A DNA stretch of 64,000 nt from JASLCR01 sp964619585 (GCA_964619585.1 CAZUCO010000002.1:124001-188000), one strand, 5' to 3'; counted from the first letter of the stretch, positions 36,501 through 44,615 are shown. The notes: generated by a model from the sequence alone, not told the origin. Numbers and translations are program-made.

Positions 36501-36534
36501 AAGTGGGTTCTCCATCTAGCAACAGCCCGTACTC

Positions 36535-36572
36535 GAAGTTGAGCTCGCTCCTTCGGGAACGGGCTCAACTTC
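36535..36572. terminator. Strong hairpin after the zinc-ribbon gene
   Basis: Arms GAAGTTGAGC (36535-36544) and GCTCAACTTC (36563-36572) pair perfectly, with an inner CCTTCGGG mini-hairpin. No T-run follows, so it could be a terminator, an mRNA 3'-end stabiliser, or part of a larger structured region. Confidence 0.45.
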
Positions 36573-36598
36573 GTTCTGGGATAAACGCGACGGTACAG

Positions 36599-36681
36599 TT
36601 CACCCCTGTAAAATGTTGTAAGAATAAACGGTACCGACAATACCCGAACCTGTGAGTTCGAACTCACTCTCAGGGGTGAAG
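36599..36681. other. Nested palindromic element, possible structured RNA or tRNA remnant
   Basis: Outer arms TTCACCCCTG and CAGGGGTGAA (10 bp, perfect) enclose a 63-base interior containing CGGTACCG and the palindrome TGAGTTCGAACTCA. The latter resembles a tRNA T-arm but has a 6-base loop. No complete tRNA fold was found. It lies between the GC-rich stretch and tRNA-Pro. Confidence 0.4.
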
Positions 36682-36729
36682 TAATGCATATAGCACCCAC
36701 TCATTCGCGAAAACATATATCGACGGAAA

Positions 36730-36761
36730 CAAATACACCTCCGAAAACAGAGGTGTATTTG
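36730..36761 (-). terminator. Terminator hairpin downstream of tRNA-Pro
   Basis: CAAATACACCTC and GAGGTGTATTTG (12 bp arms) around an 8-base loop. On the minus strand it lies about 20 nt after the tRNA-Pro CCA end and is followed by a short T stretch. Confidence 0.65.
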
Positions 36762-36779
36762 TATAAAAATAGTCTAATT

Positions 36780-36855
36780 TGGTCGGGGTGAAAGGACTCA
36801 AACCTTCGACCTCTCGGTCCCAAACCGAGCGCGCTATCAACTGCGCCACACCCCG
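36780..36855 (-). tRNA. tRNA-Pro (TGG)
   Basis: Complete cloverleaf on the minus strand: acceptor CGGGGTG/CACCCCG, anticodon stem CTCGG/CCGAG with loop TTTGGGA giving anticodon TGG, T-arm GGTTTGAGTCC, discriminator A and an encoded CCA (36782-36780). TGG can read all four proline codons with a modified wobble base. Confidence 0.95.
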
Positions 36856-36904
36856 ATAGGTGATTACCTCGACGATTATAGCGGAAATGACTGAGAAATT
36901 CCAG

Positions 36905-36913
36905 TGGTACAAT
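36905..36913 (+). promoter_or_regulatory. Extended -10 box of bcp
   Basis: TGGTACAAT ends exactly 6 nt before the ATG at 36920, so the transcript should begin at the start codon. Confidence 0.6.
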
Positions 36914-36919
36914 AGATAT

Positions 36920-37384
36920 ATGAAAGAAGTACCCTACAACGCTCCAGATTTTACACTCCAAGGTGTCGATGGCAAGGCGCATAGCCTCGCTGACTATACA
37001 GGTAAATGGCTTGTCCTTTATTTCTATCCAAAGGATGATACCCCAGGTTGCACGACAGAAGCATGCAGTTTTCGTGATGCACGTGATGATCTAACTGCAC
37101 TCGGTGCGGAAGTAGTGGGTATCTCAAAAGATGAGGTCAGTCTGCACGAAAAATTTAAGACAAAATACAATCTTAATTTCATGCTTTTGTCGGATCCAGA
37201 CGGAGGCGTGATCAATGAATACGGTGCTTGGGGCAAAAAAATGTTTGGTCGAGAGGGAATTTTACGCAAGACATTCATTATCGATCCAGCAGGTAAAGTA
37301 AGAAAAGTATACGGCCGCGCAACGCCACTTGGTCATGGTGATCAAGTAGTGACAGAATTGAAGCGCTTGCAAGATGAAGACTGA
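36920..37384 (+). CDS. bcp: Thioredoxin-dependent peroxiredoxin (Bcp/PrxQ)
   Basis: 154 residues. Peroxidatic and resolving cysteines sit in PGCTTEAC, the C-x4-C pattern of PrxQ; the usual DPDGGVINEYGAWG and RKTFIIDPAGKV follow. It reduces H2O2 and organic hydroperoxides. The ATG 36920 start gives the family-typical N-terminus; the longer frame from 36860 runs into the tRNA promoter side. Overlaps the next gene by 11 nt. Confidence 0.95.
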   Translation: MKEVPYNAPDFTLQGVDGKAHSLADYTGKWLVLYFYPKDDTPGCTTEACSFRDARDDLTALGAEVVGISKDEVSLHEKFKTKYNLNFMLLSDPDGGVINEYGAWGKKMFGREGILRKTFIIDPAGKVRKVYGRATPLGHGDQVVTELKRLQDED

Positions 37385-37910
37385 TATCTACTTTGTACGC
37401 CACGGCGAAAGTACGGCAAACAAAGACAAGATATGTGCTGGCTATACTGATGTCGAGTTGACCCAACTGGGAGAGCGGCAAGCAGATCAGGCTGGTGATG
37501 AGTTGGCGCAATCAGGAGTAAAGATTGACAAGATAATCTCATCACCACTTAAGCGTGCATATAACACGGCAATTGCCATTGCAAAGAAGATTGATTACGA
37601 TCCAGATGACATTGTAATATCCGACCTTGCCATAGAGCGGTTCAGGGGAAAGTATGAAGGGAGACCATCAAGCGAGCAATACGATGCCTCTGAGGACGAC
37701 TATGCCCGTATGGGGGCAGAATCGGTCGATGAAATGATCAAAAGGACCGAGCTTCTCGGTGAATTGATAGATACACTTGAAGTACAGACGGTACTGGTGG
37801 TGTCGCATAATCAATTTGGTTATGTGTTTGTCGCAGTGATACGGGGTGAGCCAGTGTCACGTAAGGCAGAACTACGCAAACTACCGAATGCTCATGTTTT
37901 CAAGATCTAA
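37374..37910 (+). CDS. Histidine phosphatase family protein (phosphoglycerate mutase-like)
   Basis: 178 residues. Catalytic RHGE in DIYFVRHGESTANK, then SPLKRAYNTA and the second His in VSHNQFGY. Members include cofactor-dependent phosphoglycerate mutases and diverse phosphatases; the shortened length suggests a phosphatase rather than a glycolytic mutase. Its last 4 nt overlap the convergent gatD. Confidence 0.85.
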   Translation: MKTDIYFVRHGESTANKDKICAGYTDVELTQLGERQADQAGDELAQSGVKIDKIISSPLKRAYNTAIAIAKKIDYDPDDIVISDLAIERFRGKYEGRPSSEQYDASEDDYARMGAESVDEMIKRTELLGELIDTLEVQTVLVVSHNQFGYVFVAVIRGEPVSRKAELRKLPNAHVFKI

Positions 37911-38626
37911 CGAGGTCGTTTAAGAGCAATCTCTCGAGCATGTTCAGCGAATGTATCATCGATGATACTTGCCTGAAATTCGCCGTACTTCCGTATAACG
38001 GACTGTTCGATGAGCCAGTCAGCGATGTGAGGATTTTTGGGGAGCAGTGAACCATGCAGATAGGTGCCAATGCTATTTTTGTACCGAGCGCCCTCCGATT
38101 CATCTTGACCATTATTACCCGCTCCTTTGATAACTTTTCCAAGTGGCTGAGCGTCTTTGCCAAGATAAGTGAGGCCGCTGTGATTCTCGTATCCGACAAT
38201 TTGTCCGAAGTCAGAGCTCTCAGTAGTAATATTACCGATGAGTCGTTCTGGCCCCCCGTGTGTTTCGATATCAAACACGCCAATCCCTTGGATAGTATGG
38301 CCATCCTTGGTCTTGAAGAAGTTACCAAATAGCTGATAGAGGCCGCAGATAGTTAAGGATGGTACGCCGTCCTCAATCAGTTGACGCAGAGCCGGAGCGA
38401 TCCTAAGTAGGTCGGTCTGGATCTTGTCTTGACCCGAGTCTTGTCCGCCGCCACCAACAATAAGGTCAACCTCACTTGGGAAAGTGTCACCTTGATTATA
38501 TTGGAGTAGCTCCACTTCGTAACCATGCCATTCTAGCCGGCGCTTGAGGGTTAGTACGTTGCCCCAGTCGCCATAAATATTCATGTCACGTGGATAAAGC
38601 TGCAAGAGAGTAATGGATTTTTTCAT
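37907..38626 (-). CDS. gatD: Lipid II isoglutaminyl synthase, glutamine amidotransferase subunit GatD
   Basis: 239 residues of the CobB/CobQ-like class I amidotransferase fold. Nucleophile Cys is in LTICGLYQLFG and the catalytic His in YLHGSLLPKNP. With MurT it amidates the alpha-carboxyl of D-Glu in lipid II, as in Gram-positive cell walls. Overlaps the end of murT by 4 nt (ATGA), the standard murT-gatD layout. Confidence 0.93.
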   Translation of the reverse strand: MKKSITLLQLYPRDMNIYGDWGNVLTLKRRLEWHGYEVELLQYNQGDTFPSEVDLIVGGGGQDSGQDKIQTDLLRIAPALRQLIEDGVPSLTICGLYQLFGNFFKTKDGHTIQGIGVFDIETHGGPERLIGNITTESSDFGQIVGYENHSGLTYLGKDAQPLGKVIKGAGNNGQDESEGARYKNSIGTYLHGSLLPKNPHIADWLIEQSVIRKYGEFQASIIDDTFAEHAREIALKRPR

Positions 38627-39891
38627 GAGACTGTCTCCACTTCGGTGATCTTGGCAAGTTCACGTCGGAGGGCTAGCATTGCCGTATAGCTGCAGTAGAT
38701 ACGCTTTGGTATATCGGCGTGTTGAGCGATAAATGTACGTAGTGCGGTTGAGAGGTTCGGCTCCACAAGCGAAAGCTCTACTTCATCGTATTGCAAGCGG
38801 AGCGCCATATCGTAGGCACGGATACCTGAAACGGCTGCGACGCCATGTGGACGAAGACTGTCAAAATCGACGTCCCAGAGCCAGCTCATATCGCGGCCAT
38901 CGGCATAGTTATCGTTGATAGCAATCATTGTCGCGTGGTTTTCGGGCGGAAATGATTGAAGACCTAGACGGAATCCACTAGGGTTTTTAACAAGCACAAG
39001 CTCGAGAGGTTGGTTGCCTACTATGAGTTTTTCACCTCGCCCAAAGGCTGGTGTGATCGTTTGGAGTGCAGTGATAAGCTTGGATTGATCAAGCTTCTCT
39101 TTCAAAATAACTGCCACGAGTCCAAGAGCTGCAGCTGCGTTAAAAACATTATAGATGCCATCAAGTTTGAGTGTCGCCGTCATTTTTTTGTCGCCGAGGC
39201 CAAATACGGCAGTATGGTCGTCAAACTCTTCAAGTACCGCAATTGCTTGTGGCTTTTGGCGTTTGGTCGACGATCCACTGCGCATATCATCATCGCTAGG
39301 GAAGCGATCATCTAGGCTTTGATCAAGGCCATAGTATGCAACCTTTTCGATGGGGAGTGATGAGCCAACATCGAGTAAACGAGGATCTTCGCGGTTGATG
39401 ACCACTGTATCAGAGGTGGCGTTAGCAACCTGCTTCAGGAGTTGAGCAGTATAATCAATCTCTCCAAAACGATCAAGTTGATCTCGCATTACATTGAGCA
39501 GCAAGCTATAGCGGGGTTTAACGGCACGGATGAAGTGTGTGGCGTGTGCTTCATCAAGCTCAAGGACGGCGATGTCAGCATGAAGCTTACCCCTACTATC
39601 AACATCACCGAGCAGCGCAGCAGCTACACCTCTGGTGAAATTGCTTCCGGTGCGGTTGGTGAAGACAGTTAAGCCTTGGCTTTCGAGCAGTTCAACGACA
39701 ATTTTTGTTGTTGTTGTCTTGCCGTTAGTGCCGCTTACTACAACAACACCGTGCGGGAGATCGCCTAACGTACGAGAGATATAGTGAGGGTCGATCTTTT
39801 CGATGAACAGGCCGGGAAGTGCTGAGCCACCTCCTCTAAGGGCGGCAACTTTTTTTACAGCTTTTCCAAGTAACGTCGTGTATGGATGCAT
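38623..39891 (-). CDS. murT: Lipid II isoglutaminyl synthase, MurT subunit
   Basis: 422 residues of the Mur ligase family: ATP-binding VVSGTNGKTTTTK, N-terminal fold, central ELDEAHATHFI and LLLNVMRDQLDRFGE, and the DUF1727 C-terminal domain (GRDMSWLWDVDFDSL). It lacks an obvious Cys4 zinc ribbon between the two halves, where RPSDDDMRSG-like polar sequence sits instead. The start is set at 39891: a TATAAT (complement of 39899-39904) lies 7 nt upstream. The frame runs open to 40233 but that part overlaps the divergent promoter and next gene. Confidence 0.93.
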   Translation of the reverse strand: MHPYTTLLGKAVKKVAALRGGGSALPGLFIEKIDPHYISRTLGDLPHGVVVVSGTNGKTTTTKIVVELLESQGLTVFTNRTGSNFTRGVAAALLGDVDSRGKLHADIAVLELDEAHATHFIRAVKPRYSLLLNVMRDQLDRFGEIDYTAQLLKQVANATSDTVVINREDPRLLDVGSSLPIEKVAYYGLDQSLDDRFPSDDDMRSGSSTKRQKPQAIAVLEEFDDHTAVFGLGDKKMTATLKLDGIYNVFNAAAALGLVAVILKEKLDQSKLITALQTITPAFGRGEKLIVGNQPLELVLVKNPSGFRLGLQSFPPENHATMIAINDNYADGRDMSWLWDVDFDSLRPHGVAAVSGIRAYDMALRLQYDEVELSLVEPNLSTALRTFIAQHADIPKRIYCSYTAMLALRRELAKITEVETVS

Positions 39892-39898
39892 TACAGAT

Positions 39899-39955
39899 AT
39901 TATAGCGCACCTGGAGTGATCAGGGTGGCTTAACCATAAGCAATTGAGGTACAAT
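39899..39955. promoter_or_regulatory. Divergent promoter region, murT / membrane AAA module
   Basis: Minus strand: TATAAT (39904-39899) 7 nt before murT. Plus strand: TACAAT (39950-39955) 6 nt before the ATG at 39962. Both should give leaderless or one-base-leader transcripts, and the 70 bp gap leaves room for shared regulation. Confidence 0.55.
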
Positions 39956-39961
39956 AAGGCT

Positions 39962-40345
39962 ATGTTTATTGTGGGCATGATCTCGTGGTGGTACAGTGCT
40001 GGCTGGACGATGCAAGCGCGTCGTGTTAAAGAGCGGATTGTTGCCATTGTCGACTTCTTTTCGATCAGTCTTTTGCTAAAGACACTATTCAGTCCATTTC
40101 GCCAAATATCAGCAGGACGAGTTAACGGTCCAATTGCTGTACGTTGGCATGCTTTTGTCGACCAGTTAGTATCTCGCTGTATTGGTGCGATTGTACGATT
40201 ATTTATGATCCTCTTTGGGCTAATTGCAATCATGTTTACGGTACTAGTCGGTGCGATAACGCTAGTTGTGTGGCTACTTGTACCACTTCTGCCGCTAGTG
40301 GGGCTAATACTGACATTTATCGGATGGGTACCGGCATGGGGTTAG
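39962..40345 (+). CDS. Small membrane protein, first gene of the AAA module
   Basis: 127 residues: an N-terminal WWYSAGW segment, a basic amphipathic region (about 18-55) and two long hydrophobic helices near 70-95 and 98-122. No recognised family. ATG 39962 is chosen for its -10 box 6 nt away. It overlaps the following Clp-like gene and probably partners it in the membrane. Confidence 0.65.
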   Translation: MFIVGMISWWYSAGWTMQARRVKERIVAIVDFFSISLLLKTLFSPFRQISAGRVNGPIAVRWHAFVDQLVSRCIGAIVRLFMILFGLIAIMFTVLVGAITLVVWLLVPLLPLVGLILTFIGWVPAWG

Positions 40346-42840
40346 AGTTTGTATATCGACATCCACGCGCGGCCAAGGCCCGTACGGCGCATTTTCTTGA
40401 CGGTTTTTGGCGTCGGTTATTGGTTGTAGTAACAATTCTCCTCTTGGTACTTGGCTTTGGGATGGTGGCTGTTGGGATAGCCCTCGGTTGGCTTGTGGCA
40501 GGACTTGCAGCGCTTCCAGCAATGATTGTTGAGTGGCGCGATGGGGAGCTAAAGTACCTCAAGCCTTCAAAACGCGTCAGCTCAGTCAGTGATATTCTTG
40601 ATGGTACTGTGCTTGGTTTGCTCCCAGAGCACCCCACGGCAAGCGATGTCGCAACGGCAGTCGGTCAAGTCAACGGTGGTCAATTCTTTGCAGCTCGATT
40701 TGGTATTACGGCTGGATTACTGCAAGATATTGCCGGTCAAGAGGGGGTTGGAATTGAGAAGATATGGAGTGATGCAAAAGAGATTCAGAACCAGCTTGGC
40801 TTGAGTCAGATAACTGCTGGTGTTCTTGTAGCTGCACTTGTGAAGCAGTTCTCCAACTATGAAGGCTTGCTCGCGCAGATCCATATCGAGTTCAGTGATC
40901 TTATAGAAGGAATCAAATGGCAGGAACGCTTGCAGCGATTGATCGAACTACACAAGCAGCCACGACGCACAGGAGGTGTAGCTCGTGACTGGTCATTTGG
41001 ATACATTCCAGTGTTGTCGAGATTTGGGCGTAACCTCAGTAATGAAGTGACAAATGGTACATTGTCGGTTGAAACAGCTTCTCATCAAAAAACACTAAAC
41101 GAGCTTTTGCAAGCGTTTGGCACGAGTGGTCGCAGAAATGCCGTGCTAACTGGTCCAACTGGAGTAGGCAAGACAACGCTCGTATACAGCTTTGCTGAAC
41201 GCCTGCTTGATGCGACAGCAGTACTGCCACCATCATTGAAGTTTCATCAGGTATTCATGCTTGATTCTGCCGCGTTGATATCGGCTGCACCCGGCAGAGG
41301 TCAGCTCGAAGAGCTCCTCAACCATGTACTTGGTGAAGCATATGCAGCAAAAAACATCATCATCTGTCTTGATAACGCCCAGCTATTTTTCGAAGAAGGA
41401 ATTGGCTCGGTAGATCTTACGAATGTATTACTACCAATTCTGGATGCTGGTCGTTTACCGATCATACTTGCTATGGATGAACAGCGATATCTGCAGATCA
41501 CACAAAAAAGTCCGAGTATCGCCAACTCGCTCAACCGGATTTCAGTAAGTGAGACAGACAGATCAGAAACACTTGAGGTGCTTGAACATCAGCTTATCCT
41601 ACTAGAATTTCAGCAACATGTTACGTTTACCTATCAAAGTCTCCTCGAGGCATATCGACTCAGTGAGCGGTATGTGCATGATATCGCCATGCCAGGACAG
41701 GCAATTAAGTTGCTTGAATCTTCAGCACGCTATGCCGAAAACGGTTTGGTGACGGTAAACTCGGTCCAGCAGGCAATCGAGCAGACGACCGGGATTAAAG
41801 TAAGTATCGCGTCAGAGACAGAAGACCGTGAAAAGCTGCTCAATCTCGAAGACTTGATCCATAAACGCATGATCAATCAAACTCGTGCTGTGAGTGTGGT
41901 GAGCGATGCACTCCGCCGCGCACGGGCCGGTGTGCGCAATGAGAATAGGCCGATTGGGACGTTCCTTTTCTTAGGTCCTACGGGTGTCGGTAAAACAGAG
42001 CTCGCCAAGGCGCTGGCGGATGTCTATTTTGGCGGAGAAGATCGTATCATCCGACTCGATCTTAACGAGTATGTGCGCAATGAGGATGTCGCTCGTTTGA
42101 TCGCCGATGGTGCTACCGACCCGACGAGTCTTACAGCTCAGGCTATGAGGCAGCCGTATAGTGTCGTCCTTCTTGATGAGATTGAAAAAGCTCACCCAAA
42201 TGTGCTGACCACCCTTCTGCAGCTACTCGATGAGGGGATTTTGCGCGATATCAATAACCGCGAGATTTCCTTTCGAGATGCTATCGTGATCGCGACAAGC
42301 AACGCTGGGGCTGATCGAATACGTGAGTACATTGAGCGTGGCTACAGGATGGAGCAATTTGAGCAGCAATTCGTTGACGAGTTAATCAGCTCAAACCAAT
42401 TCAGGCCAGAGTTTCTCAACCGCTTTGATGAGATTGTGACGTTCCAGCCTCTTGGAAAGCAAGAGCTTTTGCAGGTCGTTGATCTTATCATCGCCGGGGT
42501 TAACAAGACACTTGAAAATCAAAAGGTCAGTGTCGCCGTTTCACCCGAAGCAAAAGAGCTGCTGGTTGAACGAGGCTATGATCCGCGGTTGGGTGCTCGT
42601 CCTATGCGTCGTGTCGTGCAGCGTGCTGTCGAGAATACTGTCGCGAAACTCATGCTGGGTGGGAGTGTGCAACCAGGTGCAACGATTGAAATTGATTACG
42701 CCAAGGTGGCGAGTATCCTAGGGGCCGCCGAACAAGCCAGTGCTATACTAGAAGAGAACACTAGGGAACAAGGAGTTATTGGAAATGGCCAAGCAAATAC
42801 GCAAGCAAACGACCAAGAAACCACTTCATCATCAAGTTAA
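40336..42840 (+). CDS. Membrane-anchored Clp-like (ClpB/ClpC) double-AAA+ ATPase
   Basis: 834 residues. Two transmembrane helices (about 28-70) are followed by a degenerate Clp-N-like repeat region, then AAA-1 with Walker A GPTGVGKTT (about 273) but a Walker B reading ICLDNAQ (about 342), where the catalytic Glu is Asn. AAA-2 is intact: GPTGVGKTE (about 546), VVLLDEIEKAHP, sensor IATSNAG, arginine finger region FRPEFLNRFDEIV and the ClpB-D2 small domain GYDPRLGARPMRR. A soluble ClpP-binding loop was not identified. The start could also be ATG 40324. Function is probably membrane-coupled unfolding or disaggregation (inference). Confidence 0.85.
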   Translation: MGLEFVYRHPRAAKARTAHFLDGFWRRLLVVVTILLLVLGFGMVAVGIALGWLVAGLAALPAMIVEWRDGELKYLKPSKRVSSVSDILDGTVLGLLPEHPTASDVATAVGQVNGGQFFAARFGITAGLLQDIAGQEGVGIEKIWSDAKEIQNQLGLSQITAGVLVAALVKQFSNYEGLLAQIHIEFSDLIEGIKWQERLQRLIELHKQPRRTGGVARDWSFGYIPVLSRFGRNLSNEVTNGTLSVETASHQKTLNELLQAFGTSGRRNAVLTGPTGVGKTTLVYSFAERLLDATAVLPPSLKFHQVFMLDSAALISAAPGRGQLEELLNHVLGEAYAAKNIIICLDNAQLFFEEGIGSVDLTNVLLPILDAGRLPIILAMDEQRYLQITQKSPSIANSLNRISVSETDRSETLEVLEHQLILLEFQQHVTFTYQSLLEAYRLSERYVHDIAMPGQAIKLLESSARYAENGLVTVNSVQQAIEQTTGIKVSIASETEDREKLLNLEDLIHKRMINQTRAVSVVSDALRRARAGVRNENRPIGTFLFLGPTGVGKTELAKALADVYFGGEDRIIRLDLNEYVRNEDVARLIADGATDPTSLTAQAMRQPYSVVLLDEIEKAHPNVLTTLLQLLDEGILRDINNREISFRDAIVIATSNAGADRIREYIERGYRMEQFEQQFVDELISSNQFRPEFLNRFDEIVTFQPLGKQELLQVVDLIIAGVNKTLENQKVSVAVSPEAKELLVERGYDPRLGARPMRRVVQRAVENTVAKLMLGGSVQPGATIEIDYAKVASILGAAEQASAILEENTREQGVIGNGQANTQANDQETTSSSS

Positions 42841-43165
42841 GACATATAATTTCTTTTTGGTGCTGGCGATATTGATGGGTATGATCGCTGGCGTGCTTAT
42901 GGTCCGAGTATTCTATTTGAATCAGCGGAACAACCAGGATCTAAAATCACAAACTCAAACTGACTGTACCACCAACGAATCTTGCAGGAAGAAATATGTT
43001 GGCATGACCGAATCAAATGCGACACAAGAGGTGCAAAAACAAGGCAGTGTGTTCCGTATCGTGGAACGTGATGGCAAAAGCTTTCCCGTTACCGAAGACT
43101 ACAACAAAGAACGACCTAACTTCTCTATAAAAGACGGCAAAGTTATCAAGGCCGAGCTTTACTAG
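42785..43165 (+). CDS. Membrane-anchored I78 protease-inhibitor-like protein
   Basis: 126 residues. Basic N-terminus, one transmembrane helix (about 24-45), a spacer with two Cys, and a compact C-terminal domain: YVGMTESNATQEV, RIVERDG, VTEDYNKERPNFSIKDGKVIKAELY. This follows the order of conserved positions in peptidase inhibitor I78 proteins (T-x-DY-x3-R-x-N ... D-x-V). The similarity is by eye and short. Its start lies inside the 3' end of the Clp-like gene with AAGGAG at good spacing, so the two are coupled. Confidence 0.6.
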   Translation: MAKQIRKQTTKKPLHHQVKTYNFFLVLAILMGMIAGVLMVRVFYLNQRNNQDLKSQTQTDCTTNESCRKKYVGMTESNATQEVQKQGSVFRIVERDGKSFPVTEDYNKERPNFSIKDGKVIKAELY

Positions 43166-43180
43166 CTAGCTTAGCTCGAC

Positions 43181-44377
43181 TTATTTTTTGAGGAAGGTGT
43201 ACGCTGTTCCGTGGTTACCACCACGACCGGTACGACCGATACGGTGTACATAGTCATCGTATGTTTGAGGGGTATCGTAGTTGATAACGTGAGATACATT
43301 TGGGATATCAAGACCGCGGGCCGCAACGTCAGTTGCAACTAGTACATCTGCCTCACTATTCTTAAATGAGTTAAGTGCGCGATTTCGTTGACCCTGTGAT
43401 TTGTTGCCATGAATCGCTTGAGACTTGATACCATGTTTTTCGAGCTTGTCTGAGAGGCGCTGTACGCCAAACTTGGTCTCGCCGAATATGATTACTTTCT
43501 CAAATTCACTTTTTTGAAGCATATCTACAAGAAGGTCCTTCTTGTGATCGTCATTTTCGTAGGCAATCACATCTTGGTAAATGTGATCATTTGTTTCAGA
43601 TACCTTGACTGATATAAGCTCGGGATTTTTCATGAAGTCATGTACGATTGCCGTGACGCCGTCATTCATAGTGGCACTAAAACAAAGTGTCTGACGCTCA
43701 CCAGGGATCTGACTTACGATGTCGCGAATGTCGTTGACGAAGCCCATGTCGAGCATACGGTCAGCTTCATCCAGGACAAGCGTGTTGATTTCGGTAGTAC
43801 GTAAGATGCCTTGACCAAGTAGGTCTTTTAGGCGGCCAGGCGTGCCAATGATAATGTGTGGATTGCGCTTGATCTGACGAATCTGACCGTTGATGTTTAC
43901 GCCACCAACACAGATAGCTGAATAAAGCTTCATTCCTGCTGAGAACTTTTTGAACTCGGCATCAATCTGCTGAGCAAGCTCACGAGTAGGAGCCATGATC
44001 AAGACGGACTGAGGAATACGCTGCTTATAGAGCTTTGTGAGGATAGGTAAAAGGAAGGCGGCTGTCTTTCCAGTACCAGTGTTGGCCAGGCCAATAACAT
44101 CTCGTCCTTCAAGTCCAAGTGGTATTGTTTGATCCTGGATTGCACTTGGTGCTTCAAACCCAGCTTTTTCAAGATTTTGTTGCAAGATAGAGTGAAGTGC
44201 AAAGTCGCTGAAGCGGTGCTTTGGCTGATAGACCTCAAGCTTCTTCTCTTGAACAGTTTTATTGACATATTTTGCAGGATTGATGTACTGCTTGTTACGC
44301 CCGCCACTTTTTTTGAAGCTACGGCGTGGCTTGTTGTTGCGCGCACCAAAAGAGCGCCCTTTGTTGTATTGTCCCAT
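43181..44377 (-). CDS. DEAD-box RNA helicase
   Basis: 398 residues. Q motif (FSDFALHSIL...AIQDQTIP), motif I ANTGTGKTAA, Ia PTRELAQQ, II VLDEADRM, III FSATMND, and VI HRIGRTGRGG are all present, with a basic Lys/Arg-rich N-terminus. RhlE/CshA-like, unwinding structured RNA in ribosome assembly or decay. ATG 44377 is favoured (AAAGG seven nt upstream); an in-frame ATG is at 44392. The C-terminal extension common in CshA is missing. Confidence 0.94.
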   Translation of the reverse strand: MGQYNKGRSFGARNNKPRRSFKKSGGRNKQYINPAKYVNKTVQEKKLEVYQPKHRFSDFALHSILQQNLEKAGFEAPSAIQDQTIPLGLEGRDVIGLANTGTGKTAAFLLPILTKLYKQRIPQSVLIMAPTRELAQQIDAEFKKFSAGMKLYSAICVGGVNINGQIRQIKRNPHIIIGTPGRLKDLLGQGILRTTEINTLVLDEADRMLDMGFVNDIRDIVSQIPGERQTLCFSATMNDGVTAIVHDFMKNPELISVKVSETNDHIYQDVIAYENDDHKKDLLVDMLQKSEFEKVIIFGETKFGVQRLSDKLEKHGIKSQAIHGNKSQGQRNRALNSFKNSEADVLVATDVAARGLDIPNVSHVINYDTPQTYDDYVHRIGRTGRGGNHGTAYTFLKK

Positions 44378-44392
44378 TGAATAACCTTTCAT

Positions 44393-44510
44393 TCATCGAG
44401 ATGATGAATCGCCGGTACTAAAAGGGGGCATTCATCCGAATTTTATGTATTTTTCAGATTAAGAGATACGTAAAACTTATTTTATATTAGCATAAGAAAG
44501 TTATATTGTA
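44393..44510 (-). promoter_or_regulatory. Promoter and long leader of the DEAD-box gene
   Basis: A TACAAT -10 candidate (complement of 44505-44510) would give a leader of over 120 nt before the helicase start. Long leaders are usual for cold-inducible helicase genes in other bacteria; cold control here is only a suggestion. No ORF is supported in this leader. Confidence 0.4.
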
Positions 44511-44556
44511 AAGCTTTTAAGAGATATCTTCTAAACGTATTTATATAGCTACTTTA

Positions 44557-44602
44557 TTGACATTATCATTATATATCAATAAAGTTGATATATAATGATA
44601 AT
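44557..44602 (+). promoter_or_regulatory. Promoter with 18-bp perfect palindromic operator, aldo/keto reductase gene
   Basis: Arms 44562-44579 and 44585-44602 are perfect reverse complements (18 bp, AT-rich, ATTATCATTATATATCAA type) with a 5-base centre TAAAG. A TTGACA -35 (44557-44562) with 17 bp spacing to TAAAGT (44580-44585) lies within it. The palindrome ends directly before the AAAGGAGGG Shine-Dalgarno. It should be bound by a dimeric repressor; as RNA it would form a hairpin next to the ribosome site. Confidence 0.75.
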
Positions 44603-44615
44603 GAAAGGAGGGTTC

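Noticed and set aside
36599..36681. A functional tRNA at the nested palindrome
   Set aside because: The apparent T-arm has a 6-base loop and no D-arm or anticodon arm could be fitted; kept only as an unclassified element.
39892..40233. N-terminal extension of MurT to 40233
   Set aside because: The added 114 residues are not Mur-ligase-like and overlap the divergent promoter and the 39962 gene; a -10 box fits the start at 39891.
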